64,000 nt of DNA from an uncultured Coriobacteriaceae bacterium (GTDB taxonomy: Bacteria > Actinomycetota > Coriobacteriia > Coriobacteriales > Atopobiaceae), in assembly GCA_902780305.1 (NCBI GenBank), contig CACZFB010000011.1, positions 1 to 64,000 of the forward strand, in the 5' to 3' direction. The position numbers and the translations under genes are program-made. Positions 25,437 to 33,673 of the stretch are shown in pieces (within the stretch, counting starts at the first letter, position 1; the number at the start of each line of letters is the position of its first letter). The notes under the pieces were generated by a model that did not search any database, was not told the origin of the DNA, and worked only from the letters and a program-made list of their open reading frames with translations.

Positions 25437-26357
25437 TTACTGGCTTTGCAGGTGCGGGTCCAAAACGTCGCGCAGGCCATCGCCCAAATAGTTGAAGGCC
25501 AATACGATGGCCATGATGGCCAGACACGGCGCAAAGCACAGCCATGGTGCGTAATACAAGAACTCCCGACCGGTGCTTACCATGAGCCCCCACGAGGCGC
25601 TGGGTGGCTGTACGCCCATGCCCAGGAAGCTCAAGCTGCTCTCCGTGAGGATGGACGAGGGAATGTCCAGCGTAAAGAGGACGATGATGGTGGGCAGGCA
25701 GTTGGGAAGAATATGCCGCAGGATGATGCGCGCCCGCCTTACGCCAATAATGCGCGCCGCCTCAACGTACTCGCTCTCCTTGAGCTTGAGCGTCTCGGCG
25801 CGCACGACGCGCGCGACGCCCGACCAGCCAACGAGGACCATGGTGAGGAACACGTTTGTGGTGCCGCCGCCGAGGGTGTACATGACGACCATGGCAAGCA
25901 GCATGGTGGGAAACGACATCACGATGTCGGCCACACGCATGATTGCGGTGTCCACCTTGCCGCCGTAATAGCCGGCGACCATGCCGATGAGCGTGCCCAG
26001 CACAACGGATAGCAGCGTGGGAACGATGCCGATGACTAGCGAGACGCGTGATCCGTAGAGCATGCGCGTGAGGACGTCGCGCCCGCCCTCGTCCGTGCCA
26101 AACAGGTGCTCCAGCGACGGAGGCGCCAGTCGGTTGGACAGGTTGATGGCGTCGTACTGGTAGGGCGTAAGCACGGGAGCAAAGACAGCGCCCAGCACGA
26201 AGAGGACGATGACGACCGTCGACACGATGGCCACCTTGTGATCTGTGGCAAGGCGACGCAGCACGCTCGCGGGCTCCTCGAAGGAGGTGGTGGCAGAAGC
26301 AAGGCTCAACTCGCCCTCAACCACGGAAGTCACGTTGGCGTTTTGGGAGGGGTCCAC
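25437..26357 (-). CDS. Peptide ABC transporter permease (DppC/OppC-like)
   Basis: A 306-residue inner membrane permease. The N-terminal tail, a first membrane helix (VAIVSTVVIVLFVLGAVFAPVL) and the segment FGTDEGGRDVLTRMLYGSRVSL are typical of the C-type subunit; the EAA coupling loop appears as EYVEAARIIGVRRARIILRHILPN. Five to six membrane helices. Starts 4 bp after the DppB-like gene. Confidence 0.93.
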   Translation of the reverse strand: MDPSQNANVTSVVEGELSLASATTSFEEPASVLRRLATDHKVAIVSTVVIVLFVLGAVFAPVLTPYQYDAINLSNRLAPPSLEHLFGTDEGGRDVLTRMLYGSRVSLVIGIVPTLLSVVLGTLIGMVAGYYGGKVDTAIMRVADIVMSFPTMLLAMVVMYTLGGGTTNVFLTMVLVGWSGVARVVRAETLKLKESEYVEAARIIGVRRARIILRHILPNCLPTIIVLFTLDIPSSILTESSLSFLGMGVQPPSASWGLMVSTGREFLYYAPWLCFAPCLAIMAIVLAFNYLGDGLRDVLDPHLQSQ

Positions 26358-26361
26358 GGTC

Positions 26362-27297
26362 TTACGCCCCCTTTCGCACGCGTGGGTCGCACACGTTGTA
26401 CAGCAGGTCGGCCACGAGGTTGCCCATCACGATCACGAAGGTGCACAGGAGCGTGGTTCCCTGCAGCAGCGGGATGTCTCGACCCGCAATCGCCTGTACC
26501 GAGAGCCGGCCGATACCGTTTATCGAGAAGATCGTCTCGGTGATGACGGCACCGGAGAGCAGGCCCGAGAACTGCATGGCCATAAGCGTGATTACGGGCA
26601 GCATGGCGTTGCGCAGGGCGTGGAGCACGAGTACCTGCGTGTTGGTTCGTCCCTTGGCGCGCGCCGTGTCGATGTAGTCCTGTTGCAGCACTTCGATTAC
26701 CGAAGAGCGTACGAGTCGCGCAATGCTGCCGGCCGAGCCCCATCCCAAGGCAATGGCCGGAAGGATGTAGCCCGTCCAGTCGGTGATCCCGGCAACGGGA
26801 AGCCAGTGCAGATATCGTGCGAAGAGGTATTGCAGCAGCATGGCGACCATAAAGACCGGCAGCGATACGCCCAAAAGCGAGAAGCCCATAAACAGGCGAT
26901 CCACGACGGTTCCCTTGCGAATGGCGGCAAGGAGTCCACACGCGATGCCCACGACCCATGCCACGAGCGCCGCCGCGATGGCGAGCCACAGTGTGTTGAG
27001 AAAGGCCGGGCCAATGAGTTCCGAGACGGGCTTGCCAAGCGTATAGCTCTCGCCAAAGTCGCCGTGCAGGGCGCCAAGCACGTAGTTGGCAAACTGGACG
27101 GGAAGGGGCTGGTCGAGGCCGAGCGAGGATGAGATGCGCTCGACCGTCTCGTTGTCTGCATGCTCGCCCAGAAGGGTCGCCACGGGATTTCCCGGGACCA
27201 TGCGGAGCAGGACGAAGACCAGCGCCGCGACCCCCACGATGGAAATAAACGCATACGCCAGACGGCGCACCAGGTTGTGTACCAAACTCCCACTCAT
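26362..27297 (-). CDS. Peptide ABC transporter permease (DppB/OppB-like)
   Basis: A 311-residue permease. N-terminal helix ISIVGVAALVFVLLRMVPGNPV, DFGESYTLGKPVSELI and the EAA loop DYIDTARAKGRTNTQVLVLHALRNAMLPV are family hallmarks. The ATG at 27297 overlaps the TGA of the binding-protein gene by 4 bp, so it is translationally coupled to it. Confidence 0.93.
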   Translation of the reverse strand: MSGSLVHNLVRRLAYAFISIVGVAALVFVLLRMVPGNPVATLLGEHADNETVERISSSLGLDQPLPVQFANYVLGALHGDFGESYTLGKPVSELIGPAFLNTLWLAIAAALVAWVVGIACGLLAAIRKGTVVDRLFMGFSLLGVSLPVFMVAMLLQYLFARYLHWLPVAGITDWTGYILPAIALGWGSAGSIARLVRSSVIEVLQQDYIDTARAKGRTNTQVLVLHALRNAMLPVITLMAMQFSGLLSGAVITETIFSINGIGRLSVQAIAGRDIPLLQGTTLLCTFVIVMGNLVADLLYNVCDPRVRKGA

Positions 27298-28901
27298 GTT
27301 TGCGCCTCTTTCCTGAGCACGACGTCCTTAACATAGAAGTCGCCGTATCCCGCCCAAAACGGCGTGAAGCGCTCCACACGCTCGCCCCTGCAGAACAGGC
27401 GTGCCTGCTCGTATAGGGGGATCCACGCGCGGTCCTCCACCACGAGCTTGCGCTCGAGCCTCCGATACTCCTCCCTGCGCTCCTCGTCGTCCAGGATTGA
27501 CTTGGCGTCGGAGATGCGGGCCATGACGTCGGTGTCGGGATAACATATGCTGCGGTTCTTGACTTGCTTGGAGCCGCCAAAGAACACGTCCATTATGTTT
27601 GCGGGATCGTTGTAATCCATAAACCACGTTGCCAAAAAAGCCTCGATTTGGCCTGACCGACGCTTGTCCAACCAAGCGGCCTTGTCATAAACCCGTATGT
27701 GCGCGTCGACGCCAATCTTGGAGAGTTGGTTGCTGATCGCCTCGTACAACAGCTTGGGCCCGTCGCCGGAGAGGGCGAGCTCGAATGACACGTCGCCGTC
27801 GTGGTAGCCTGCCTCTGCCAGGAGTGCACGCGCACCGTCGGGATCGAACGGGGCTGCCCCGAGGTTCTCGTTATGGCCCCAGATGCCGGTGGGGATGATG
27901 CCGTTTTGCCTGATGGCATCGCCGCTCATAAGGTTGTTCACGATGTCGTCGACGTCAATCGCCATGCAGATGGCCTTGCGTACGCGGACGTCCTTGAGGA
28001 ACTCGTTCGTCTCGTTGAGGGCCAGGTAGGTCATGCCAACCTGTTGGTTGTACACGATTTGGTCGGCGTGCTCGGTCTTGTAGGAGCGCTGCACGATGAG
28101 GGTGTCGATGTTCGACAGGTCTATGAGGTCGATCTCGCCGTTTCGGAACATGAGGTCTCGCGTGCTCGCGTCGGGGATGATGCGCTGTACCGACTCCTTT
28201 ACGGTGGGCTCATCCCCCCAGTAGTGCTCGTTATATCGCAGGGTAAAGTGGTCGTTGGGGACCCATTCTGCCACGTAATAGGGACCCGACCCTATGGTCT
28301 CCGCTGGATCCATGCCAAAGTTCGTGGCCTCACGCGTAACGCGCTCGTTGACTATGGACATGGCGGCCGAGGACAACTGTGCGATAAAGCCGCCGTTGGG
28401 AGCGTTCAGGACGATGGAGAAGTGCGTGTCGTCGGTAATCCTGAAGCCCTCGAGCTCGGCTGCCTGCTTTTCCATGAGTGCCTTGCCGCCCCGAATCTGC
28501 AGGGGGATGTCGGTGTTAACCGCCGCCTCGGTAAGCAGCCTGCTAAAGCTGTAACGCACGTCCGACGAGGTGAGTGGGTCGCCGTTGGAGAAGCGCACGC
28601 CCTCGCGCAGAGCGAAGTCGTAGGTGAGGCCGTCGTCGCTCCTGGAGTAGTTCGCGCACAGGCTGTTTATTACCGTGGCCTTGTCGTCTACCATACGCGT
28701 CTCGAAGAGGCGATCGAAGATGTTGAGCTGCGCCCAATACACCGACTCGTTGTGGGCCATATCCATGGTGGTCATGTCGCTTGATGCCGCCGTGGTCAGT
28801 CTGCCGCGCTTGGCGCGATCCGTCAACGAGGAGCATCCCTGTGCCAGCAGTCCGCACAGCGGCGCCGCAAGCATGGCCTTGACGAACGTTCGCCTGCGCA
28901 T
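27294..28901 (-). CDS. Peptide-binding lipoprotein (SBP family 5)
   Basis: A 535-residue extracellular solute-binding protein that captures peptides for the downstream permease. The start at 28901 (AAAGGCAGG upstream) gives MRRRTFVKAMLAAPLCGLLAQGCSS: a lipoprotein signal with lipobox LAQGC, and RRRTFVK resembles a twin-arginine motif. Longer frames upstream run into repeat sequence. Family features: LREGVRFSNGDPLTSSDVRYSFSRL and AETIGSGPYYVAEWVPNDHFTLRYNEHYW. First gene of the operon, followed by two permeases and two ATPases. Confidence 0.93.
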   Translation of the reverse strand: MRRRTFVKAMLAAPLCGLLAQGCSSLTDRAKRGRLTTAASSDMTTMDMAHNESVYWAQLNIFDRLFETRMVDDKATVINSLCANYSRSDDGLTYDFALREGVRFSNGDPLTSSDVRYSFSRLLTEAAVNTDIPLQIRGGKALMEKQAAELEGFRITDDTHFSIVLNAPNGGFIAQLSSAAMSIVNERVTREATNFGMDPAETIGSGPYYVAEWVPNDHFTLRYNEHYWGDEPTVKESVQRIIPDASTRDLMFRNGEIDLIDLSNIDTLIVQRSYKTEHADQIVYNQQVGMTYLALNETNEFLKDVRVRKAICMAIDVDDIVNNLMSGDAIRQNGIIPTGIWGHNENLGAAPFDPDGARALLAEAGYHDGDVSFELALSGDGPKLLYEAISNQLSKIGVDAHIRVYDKAAWLDKRRSGQIEAFLATWFMDYNDPANIMDVFFGGSKQVKNRSICYPDTDVMARISDAKSILDDEERREEYRRLERKLVVEDRAWIPLYEQARLFCRGERVERFTPFWAGYGDFYVKDVVLRKEAQT

Positions 28902-28966
28902 ACAACCTGCCTTTCTGCACGAAAAGGTGTTATGCAGCATAGTAACGCAAAACGCCAGTGGCACAC

Positions 28967-29054
28967 CGTGGTACGCGGGGGACGGCCCCCTGGACAAAGG
29001 GGACAGTCCCCTGGACACAGGGGACTGTCCCCTTTGTCCAGGGGGTGTACCACG
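28967..29054. repeat. Family A repeat, 88 bp, between convergent/divergent units
   Basis: Outer arms CGTGGTAC and GTACCACG enclose GGACAAAGGGGACAGTCCCC paired with GGGGACTGTCCCCTTTGTCC, so the whole forms a long near-perfect hairpin. It stands between the peptide-binding-protein gene start and the 3' end of the DUF4143 ATPase gene, where it can terminate the latter. Confidence 0.8.
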
Positions 29055-29075
29055 GCGGCGGTTCGTGCGGCGCCG

Positions 29076-30296
29076 CTAGCCCACCAGCCAGTCGACGATG
29101 TTCCTTTGTGCGATGCCCTCGTGAGAGGTGACGCCCACCTCGTCGAGCGTAAGAAGCGTCTTTGGGTAGTTGTCTCGCTCGGCGCGCAGGGGTGCCAGCG
29201 CGCGCTCGAGCTCGCTCGGGTCCAGGACGCTCGTCGCTACCTGGTAGTAGGCGGTGCCTTCGGCGTCATGCGTCACGAAGCAGATGTGGCGCGCGTAGTG
29301 CTTGCCCACGTGTACTTCGCCGTGGCGTCGACGCAGCTCGAGGTACACCACGTTCTCCAGCAGGCCCACGAGTGGTGCCTGCTGCGCGCCGAGGGCCAGA
29401 TTCCTAAAGCCGAGGTCGGCAAGATAGTAGCGCTCTTGGGTCTTAAGCAGCGTCTTGGCCTTGAGGTCGAACCGGCGCACGCGATAGAAGGCGTGCGCGT
29501 CTACCAAGGCGTCCAGGTAGCGGGCCACGGTATCGTCGGAGCACTGGTGTCCCACTTGGGCGAGCCCCTTGGAGATGCCGTTTGCCGAGACCGGCTGACC
29601 CAGGTTGTTTATCAGCAGGCGTACGATGGCGTCCAAGAGCACCGGATCCTCCTTGCCCAGCGATGCGGCCACGTCGCGCCTCAGCACGGTGTGGTACACG
29701 CCGTCCAGATACTCGAAGAGCGCGTAGCGGTTGGATGCGAGGGCGGCGGCACTGGGCAGCCCGCCGCACTGCAGGTACTGGTTGAAGAGCTGGCGCCTGT
29801 TGGCGTGTTGGCCGTTGGCTCCTGCCCGCTGGCCGCCATTTGCCAGCGAAAGGTATTCCAGAAAGGACAGCGAGAACACGGGTATCTCGACATAGCGCCC
29901 GGCCATGACGTCCAGGAGCTCCCGCTCGATGAGGCGCGTGTGAGAGCCGGTGAGGTACAGGTCGTAGCGGCCATCCTCGGCAAGCGTGTAAACGACCTGG
30001 CCGATCCCCGCAACCTCCTGCGCCTCGTCAACAAACACGTAGGTAGTTTGGTCGTGGTCGCATCGCTCGCGAACGTAGGCGAGCAGCTTGTTCGCATCAC
30101 GGAGCTCGGCGTGGTCCGCTATCTCCAGATTCAGCGAGACGATGCGCTCCGGGGCGATGCCTTCCTCCAGGAGCTGGTCCCTATACGACCGCAGTATGGC
30201 CGATTTCCCCGTACGCCGCATGCCGGTAAGGACCTTTACCAGCCCGGTGTCCCTATAGCGCTCGAGCCTCAAAAGGTAATGGGGCCGATTGGTCAT
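29076..30296 (-). CDS. AAA-type ATPase with DUF4143
   Basis: A 406-residue protein of the widespread ATP-binding/DUF4143 family. Walker A VLTGMRRTGKSAIL near residue 25, Walker B TYVFVDEAQEV near 90, sensor LTGSHTRLIERE; the C-terminal DUF4143 part contains LENVVYLELRRRHGEVHVGK. Function of the family is unknown; members are common in anaerobes and often stand alone, as here. The upstream region is AT-rich and shared with the divergent tautomerase gene. A repeat of family A follows its stop within 25 bp. Confidence 0.9.
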   Translation of the reverse strand: MTNRPHYLLRLERYRDTGLVKVLTGMRRTGKSAILRSYRDQLLEEGIAPERIVSLNLEIADHAELRDANKLLAYVRERCDHDQTTYVFVDEAQEVAGIGQVVYTLAEDGRYDLYLTGSHTRLIERELLDVMAGRYVEIPVFSLSFLEYLSLANGGQRAGANGQHANRRQLFNQYLQCGGLPSAAALASNRYALFEYLDGVYHTVLRRDVAASLGKEDPVLLDAIVRLLINNLGQPVSANGISKGLAQVGHQCSDDTVARYLDALVDAHAFYRVRRFDLKAKTLLKTQERYYLADLGFRNLALGAQQAPLVGLLENVVYLELRRRHGEVHVGKHYARHICFVTHDAEGTAYYQVATSVLDPSELERALAPLRAERDNYPKTLLTLDEVGVTSHEGIAQRNIVDWLVG

Positions 30297-30370
30297 GGCG
30301 CACTCCGTTGTTTGAGCATCGTTTGTACTGCGACTCTGCTTGATTTAACAAGATTGTAGACTATTTAGAG

Positions 30371-30428
30371 AAAAATCGAAAAGAAAACTGCTATATTCAT
30401 GTTGTTCGGAAAAAATCGAAATAGAACA
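30371..30428 (+). promoter_or_regulatory. AT-rich direct repeats 40 bp apart in a divergent promoter region
   Basis: AAAAATCGAAAAGAAAAC (30371-30388) and AAAAATCGAAATAGAACA (30411-30428) share 14 of 18 bases and start exactly 40 bp apart, about four helical turns, so a dimeric regulator could bind both on one face. They lie between the DUF4143 ATPase and tautomerase genes, in a stretch much richer in A/T than its surroundings. Confidence 0.5.
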
Positions 30429-30468
30429 CATTTATAACATTCTACCCTTGTGCGAGAAAGGAAGTATC

Positions 30469-30816
30469 ATGCCGTTTGTGGACGCGAAGATTACGGTTCC
30501 CGTGAGTGAGCACAAACGAGACGCCATTAAGGGCGGACTCGGGGAGGCCGTATCGGTGTTTGGCAAAGGCGAGACGTGGCTCATGGTGGGCATTGACGAC
30601 GAATACTCCCTGTGGATGGGCGGCAGGAAGCTTGAACGGGGCGCGTTTGTGTCGGTAAGCCTGATTGGCGAGACACCCGACGAGGCATGCGGAGAGTTTA
30701 CGGCACGGCTGTGCGACCTTCTGAGCGACGAGCTCAGCATTCCTGGCGAGAACGTATATGTGACCTACCATCCCATGATGCGCACGCGCTGGGGTTGGAA
30801 CGGGTCCACGTTCTAG
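30469..30816 (+). CDS. MIF-family (phenylpyruvate tautomerase-like) protein
   Basis: A 115-residue tautomerase/macrophage migration inhibitory factor homologue. Start at 30469 exposes Pro2 (MPFVDAKITVPV), the catalytic base of the superfamily. Further agreement: KGETWLMVGIDDEYSLWMGG and VSLIGETPDEACGEFTARL, and the C-terminal NVYVTYHPMMRTRWGWNGSTF, similar to the active MIF C-terminus. AAAGGAAG precedes the ATG. Commensal MIF homologues may act as tautomerases or toward the host; neither can be inferred from sequence. The next gene starts 1 bp after its stop. Confidence 0.88.
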   Translation: MPFVDAKITVPVSEHKRDAIKGGLGEAVSVFGKGETWLMVGIDDEYSLWMGGRKLERGAFVSVSLIGETPDEACGEFTARLCDLLSDELSIPGENVYVTYHPMMRTRWGWNGSTF

Positions 30817-30817
30817 C

Positions 30818-31534
30818 GTGGCTGCCTTTGGCTTGGACCAGCCGGTCGTTGTCGTGCGCGAGGCACAGGCGGCGGTGGGAATCGTGGCTGGCATGTTGCA
30901 ATCGCCCCTGGGCGTGCTCTACGACGTGGAGGTGTCGCAGAGCATACATAAAGGATTGCTTGACGAGGAGTTGCTGCCGGCAACGTCTGCCGACGTCCAG
31001 CGGGAGCTGGAGGCGCTGCTGTCGCCTGTGGCCACACCGCGAACTATGGTTCCCATTGCGTCCGTACTGCCCCCAACGCGCGAGGATGAACGCCTGCAGT
31101 ACGTGAGGTCGCGCTTTGCGCTTCGCCTGCAAGAGGCCCTTACGACTGCGACGGATGGCGACGGCACCTGCGAAGAGGCGCGGTTTGGCATGGGGTCGCA
31201 GGTGGCTTGGCACGATGGCGATGCGTGGAGGCTGGCACGTGTGCTGGGCATACGTGCGCTTGCCGCAGGCCTAAGGTACGAACTGGACGTGTGTGGCGCG
31301 TGTGCCGTGGCGTCCGAGAAGGAGCTGAGCCGTGTCGATGAGCTTCCTGTTGCCCCGATTCACGGCTTGGGGTCGTACGTGCGGTTTTTGGTGCCGGGCC
31401 ACGAGCTTGACGCCGACTACGAGGCAACCGTGTGCGCTGTCTTCGGCGATGCAGCGGATGCCACCTACGACATCGTGTTTAACGACGGGGACGTGTTCGA
31501 GGGCCTTTCGGCCGACGAGCTGCTCCCGGTATAG
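30818..31534 (+). CDS. Unknown protein with two Tudor/SH3-like barrel repeats
   Basis: A 238-residue protein of no recognised family. The C-terminal half has two similar segments: residues 123-176 (GMGSQVAWHDGDAWRLARVL ... YELDVCG ... ELSRVDE) and 183-238 (GLGSYVRFLVPGHE ... ATVCAVFGDAADATYDIVF ... LSADELLPV). Both follow a G-x-GS-x-V start, a central strand and an L-x-x-D/E-L end, the pattern of Tudor-like small barrels that bind modified proteins or nucleic acids. The N-terminal 110 residues are helical. Start is GTG at 30818, one base after the tautomerase stop, with a weak RBS, so coupling is likely; a later ATG at 30893 is possible. Confidence 0.6.
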   Translation: MAAFGLDQPVVVVREAQAAVGIVAGMLQSPLGVLYDVEVSQSIHKGLLDEELLPATSADVQRELEALLSPVATPRTMVPIASVLPPTREDERLQYVRSRFALRLQEALTTATDGDGTCEEARFGMGSQVAWHDGDAWRLARVLGIRALAAGLRYELDVCGACAVASEKELSRVDELPVAPIHGLGSYVRFLVPGHELDADYEATVCAVFGDAADATYDIVFNDGDVFEGLSADELLPV

Positions 31535-31543
31535 CCCGCCCCG

Positions 31544-31595
31544 TGGGACGCAGGGGACAGTCCCCCGGACGCAGGGGACTGTCCCTCGCGTACCA
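31544..31595. repeat. Family A repeat, two cores
   Basis: GTGGGACGCAGGGGACAGTC followed by CCCC, GGACGCAGGGGACTGTCCC, then a degenerate closing TACCACC. Starts 10 bp after the stop of the Tudor-like gene, consistent with a terminator role. Arms are less perfect than at 33603. Confidence 0.7.
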
Positions 31596-31708
31596 CCGCG
31601 CCGTTCGTGGCAAAAGTGTCACGGACGGGGATTGCGGGATGCGTCGAGTAACGATTCGCGCTACAATCAGGTACCACTTCACACACGTAGCACGAATCGA
31701 GGCATCCC

Positions 31709-33157
31709 GTGGCAAAACACGAAGCTAAAAAGGACGATGCGGAACCATCCGTGCACATAGCTCACCATCCCACGCGCCATCGGCTTGCAAAGAGCCTCCT
31801 CGCGGGCGGCGTCGCGGTCGCGGCGTACGGGCTGGTCTATGCGGGTGGAACCTCATACTTCTCAACGCACTTTGTGCCAGGCACCACGCTTAACGGAAAA
31901 GACGTCTCGTGGCTCACCGAGGCGCAGGCCGCCGAGCTCATAAACGAGGACACGGTCTCGTACAGCAATGAGGTAAAGGCCGGTGACCTCGAGTTCAGCC
32001 TGCAGGCGTCCGACATTGGTTTCTCGAGCGATGGAGAGGCGTGCGCCCACGATGCCATGGCCCAAAACGACGCGACGCCTTGGCCGCTGCGCATGGTAAG
32101 CGACAAGAGCATCCTGGTCGAGACGGGCATCGAATACGACGACGACGCGCTTGCCAGCGCCGTGGAGCAAACCGTAAAGGAGTACAACAAGACGGCGACC
32201 GACCCCGAGGATGCCGAGGCGGCCTACAGCGACGATACGACGTCCTTCTATGTAAAAGAGGGCAAGCCGGGGACCAAGCTCAAAGCCGACGCAGTCGTCT
32301 CGGCCGTTCGCGCGAGCGTCTCCACGCAGCGGAGCACCACGTACCCTGCCGATGCCGACGTGCTCGTACAGCCGCAGCATGGCACGGACGATCCGCAGAT
32401 AAACGAAACGGTAAATCGGGCCAACGACATGCTGGACCTCGAGATTCCTGTGGTGGTGGGAGACGACGAGCAAACGCGGGTCTCCAGGGAGCAGATTGCG
32501 CAGTGGGTGGAGATTGACGACGAACTCAATGTGCAGGTGGACGAGCAGGCCATCGCCGATTGGGCGGACGAGACGCTCGCGAGCGACGCCAAGCGGTCGG
32601 ACGACGACTACGACTACGCGCTCGATGCCAACGCAACTGCCGCGGCACTCCTACAAAACCTGGAGGATGGTTCGAGCGACGCGGTGGAGGTGGAGCTCAC
32701 GGCCACCAAAAAGGTCGAGGAGACCCCCAAGACGGTTCCGGGCTCGTGGGATAAGAGCCGCGGACGCTACATCGACGTGGACCTGGCCAACCAATATGCG
32801 CGGCTCTACGACGCGAGCGGTTCGGTAATCTGGGAGTCCTCCGTGGTGTCTGGCGACACGGGTGTGGGGCGTGGTACTCCGGTGGGCACGTTCTCCGTCT
32901 ATGCCAAAGAGACGAACCAGGAGCTCGTTGGCCTGGACTACAACAACGATGGGTTGCCCGACTATCGCAGCCACGTTAACTTTTGGATGCCTTTCTCGGG
33001 CGGCTACGGGTTGCACGATGCCACGTGGCGCGATTCGTTTGGCGGAAGCATCTACAGCTACGCTGGCAGCCACGGGTGCGTTAATCTACCGTACGATGCG
33101 GCTGCCTCGCTTTTCTCGATGATTTCGGTGGGAGAGACGGTGGTAGTCCATTGGTAG
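31709..33157 (+). CDS. L,D-transpeptidase (YkuD), shorter paralogue
   Basis: A 482-residue membrane-anchored L,D-transpeptidase. GTG start at 31709. A short cytoplasmic tail, one membrane helix (LLAGGVAVAAYGLVYAGGTSYF, about residues 30-52), a peptidoglycan-binding region starting VPGTTLNGKDVSWLTEAQAAELI, and the catalytic domain with RGTPVGTFSVYAKE, NFWMPFSGGYGLHDATWRDSFGG and AGSHGCVNLPYDAA (catalytic Cys). Its outer half aligns closely with the 777-residue enzyme at 21135-23468, but it lacks that enzyme's long cytoplasmic extension. The small membrane protein gene follows 97 bp later. Confidence 0.92.
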   Translation: MAKHEAKKDDAEPSVHIAHHPTRHRLAKSLLAGGVAVAAYGLVYAGGTSYFSTHFVPGTTLNGKDVSWLTEAQAAELINEDTVSYSNEVKAGDLEFSLQASDIGFSSDGEACAHDAMAQNDATPWPLRMVSDKSILVETGIEYDDDALASAVEQTVKEYNKTATDPEDAEAAYSDDTTSFYVKEGKPGTKLKADAVVSAVRASVSTQRSTTYPADADVLVQPQHGTDDPQINETVNRANDMLDLEIPVVVGDDEQTRVSREQIAQWVEIDDELNVQVDEQAIADWADETLASDAKRSDDDYDYALDANATAAALLQNLEDGSSDAVEVELTATKKVEETPKTVPGSWDKSRGRYIDVDLANQYARLYDASGSVIWESSVVSGDTGVGRGTPVGTFSVYAKETNQELVGLDYNNDGLPDYRSHVNFWMPFSGGYGLHDATWRDSFGGSIYSYAGSHGCVNLPYDAAASLFSMISVGETVVVHW

Positions 33158-33254
33158 GGTTGTGCCGACTTGTTAGACCACGCCGCACAAAGTAATGCTA
33201 CACTAGCACCATTCGCAACGCATTCGCAGCACACCGCACTCGAAAGGAGCCACC

Positions 33255-33575
33255 ATGGCAAACCACTTTAGCGAATTCGACGAGTTCAATATTGCACCCG
33301 AGCTAAAGCCGCTTGGTGCGTGGGCGTATGTTGGCCTCAGCATTCTTTTTTCGATTCCCATAGTCGGGCTCATCTGCCTCATCGTGTTTTCGTTCTCGGA
33401 TGCGAACATCAATCGTCGCAACTATGCGCGCTCGTATTTTTGCATGCTGATCCTGTTCCTCGTCTTGTTGGGCGTCCTGTTTGCCACGGGTGTCCTGGGC
33501 ACGACCGTCGAGGCCATCCAAGCTGGACGTTGGCCCTCCTACCTCAGCTTCCTTCCTTGGGTTCCTGCTGCGTAG
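33255..33575 (+). CDS. Small two-helix membrane protein, unknown function
   Basis: A 106-residue protein with two clear membrane segments, WAYVGLSILFSIPIVGLICLIVFSF and YFCMLILFLVLLGVLFATGVL, joined by a basic loop SDANINRRNYARS. GAAAGGAG precedes the ATG. The layout resembles short DUF4870/TM2-like or Coriobacteriia-specific membrane proteins but I cannot assign it. A perfect family A hairpin follows. Confidence 0.7.
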   Translation: MANHFSEFDEFNIAPELKPLGAWAYVGLSILFSIPIVGLICLIVFSFSDANINRRNYARSYFCMLILFLVLLGVLFATGVLGTTVEAIQAGRWPSYLSFLPWVPAA

Positions 33576-33602
33576 GGCGCATTGCCGCATAGCCGCGTGA
33601 GC

Positions 33603-33658
33603 GGTGGTATAAAAGGGACAGTCCCCGGTCTACCGGGGACTGTCCCTTTTATACCACC
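33603..33658. repeat. Family A repeat, perfect 26-bp hairpin
   Basis: The cleanest member: arms 33603-33628 and 33633-33658 are perfect complements around the loop TCTA. The arm runs GGTGGTATAAAAGGGACAGT then CCCCGG. With AAAA before the G-run and TTTT after the C-run it looks like a bidirectional terminator between the converging small membrane protein and metY genes. Confidence 0.9.
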
Positions 33659-33673
33659 GGGTGTGATTTGCGA

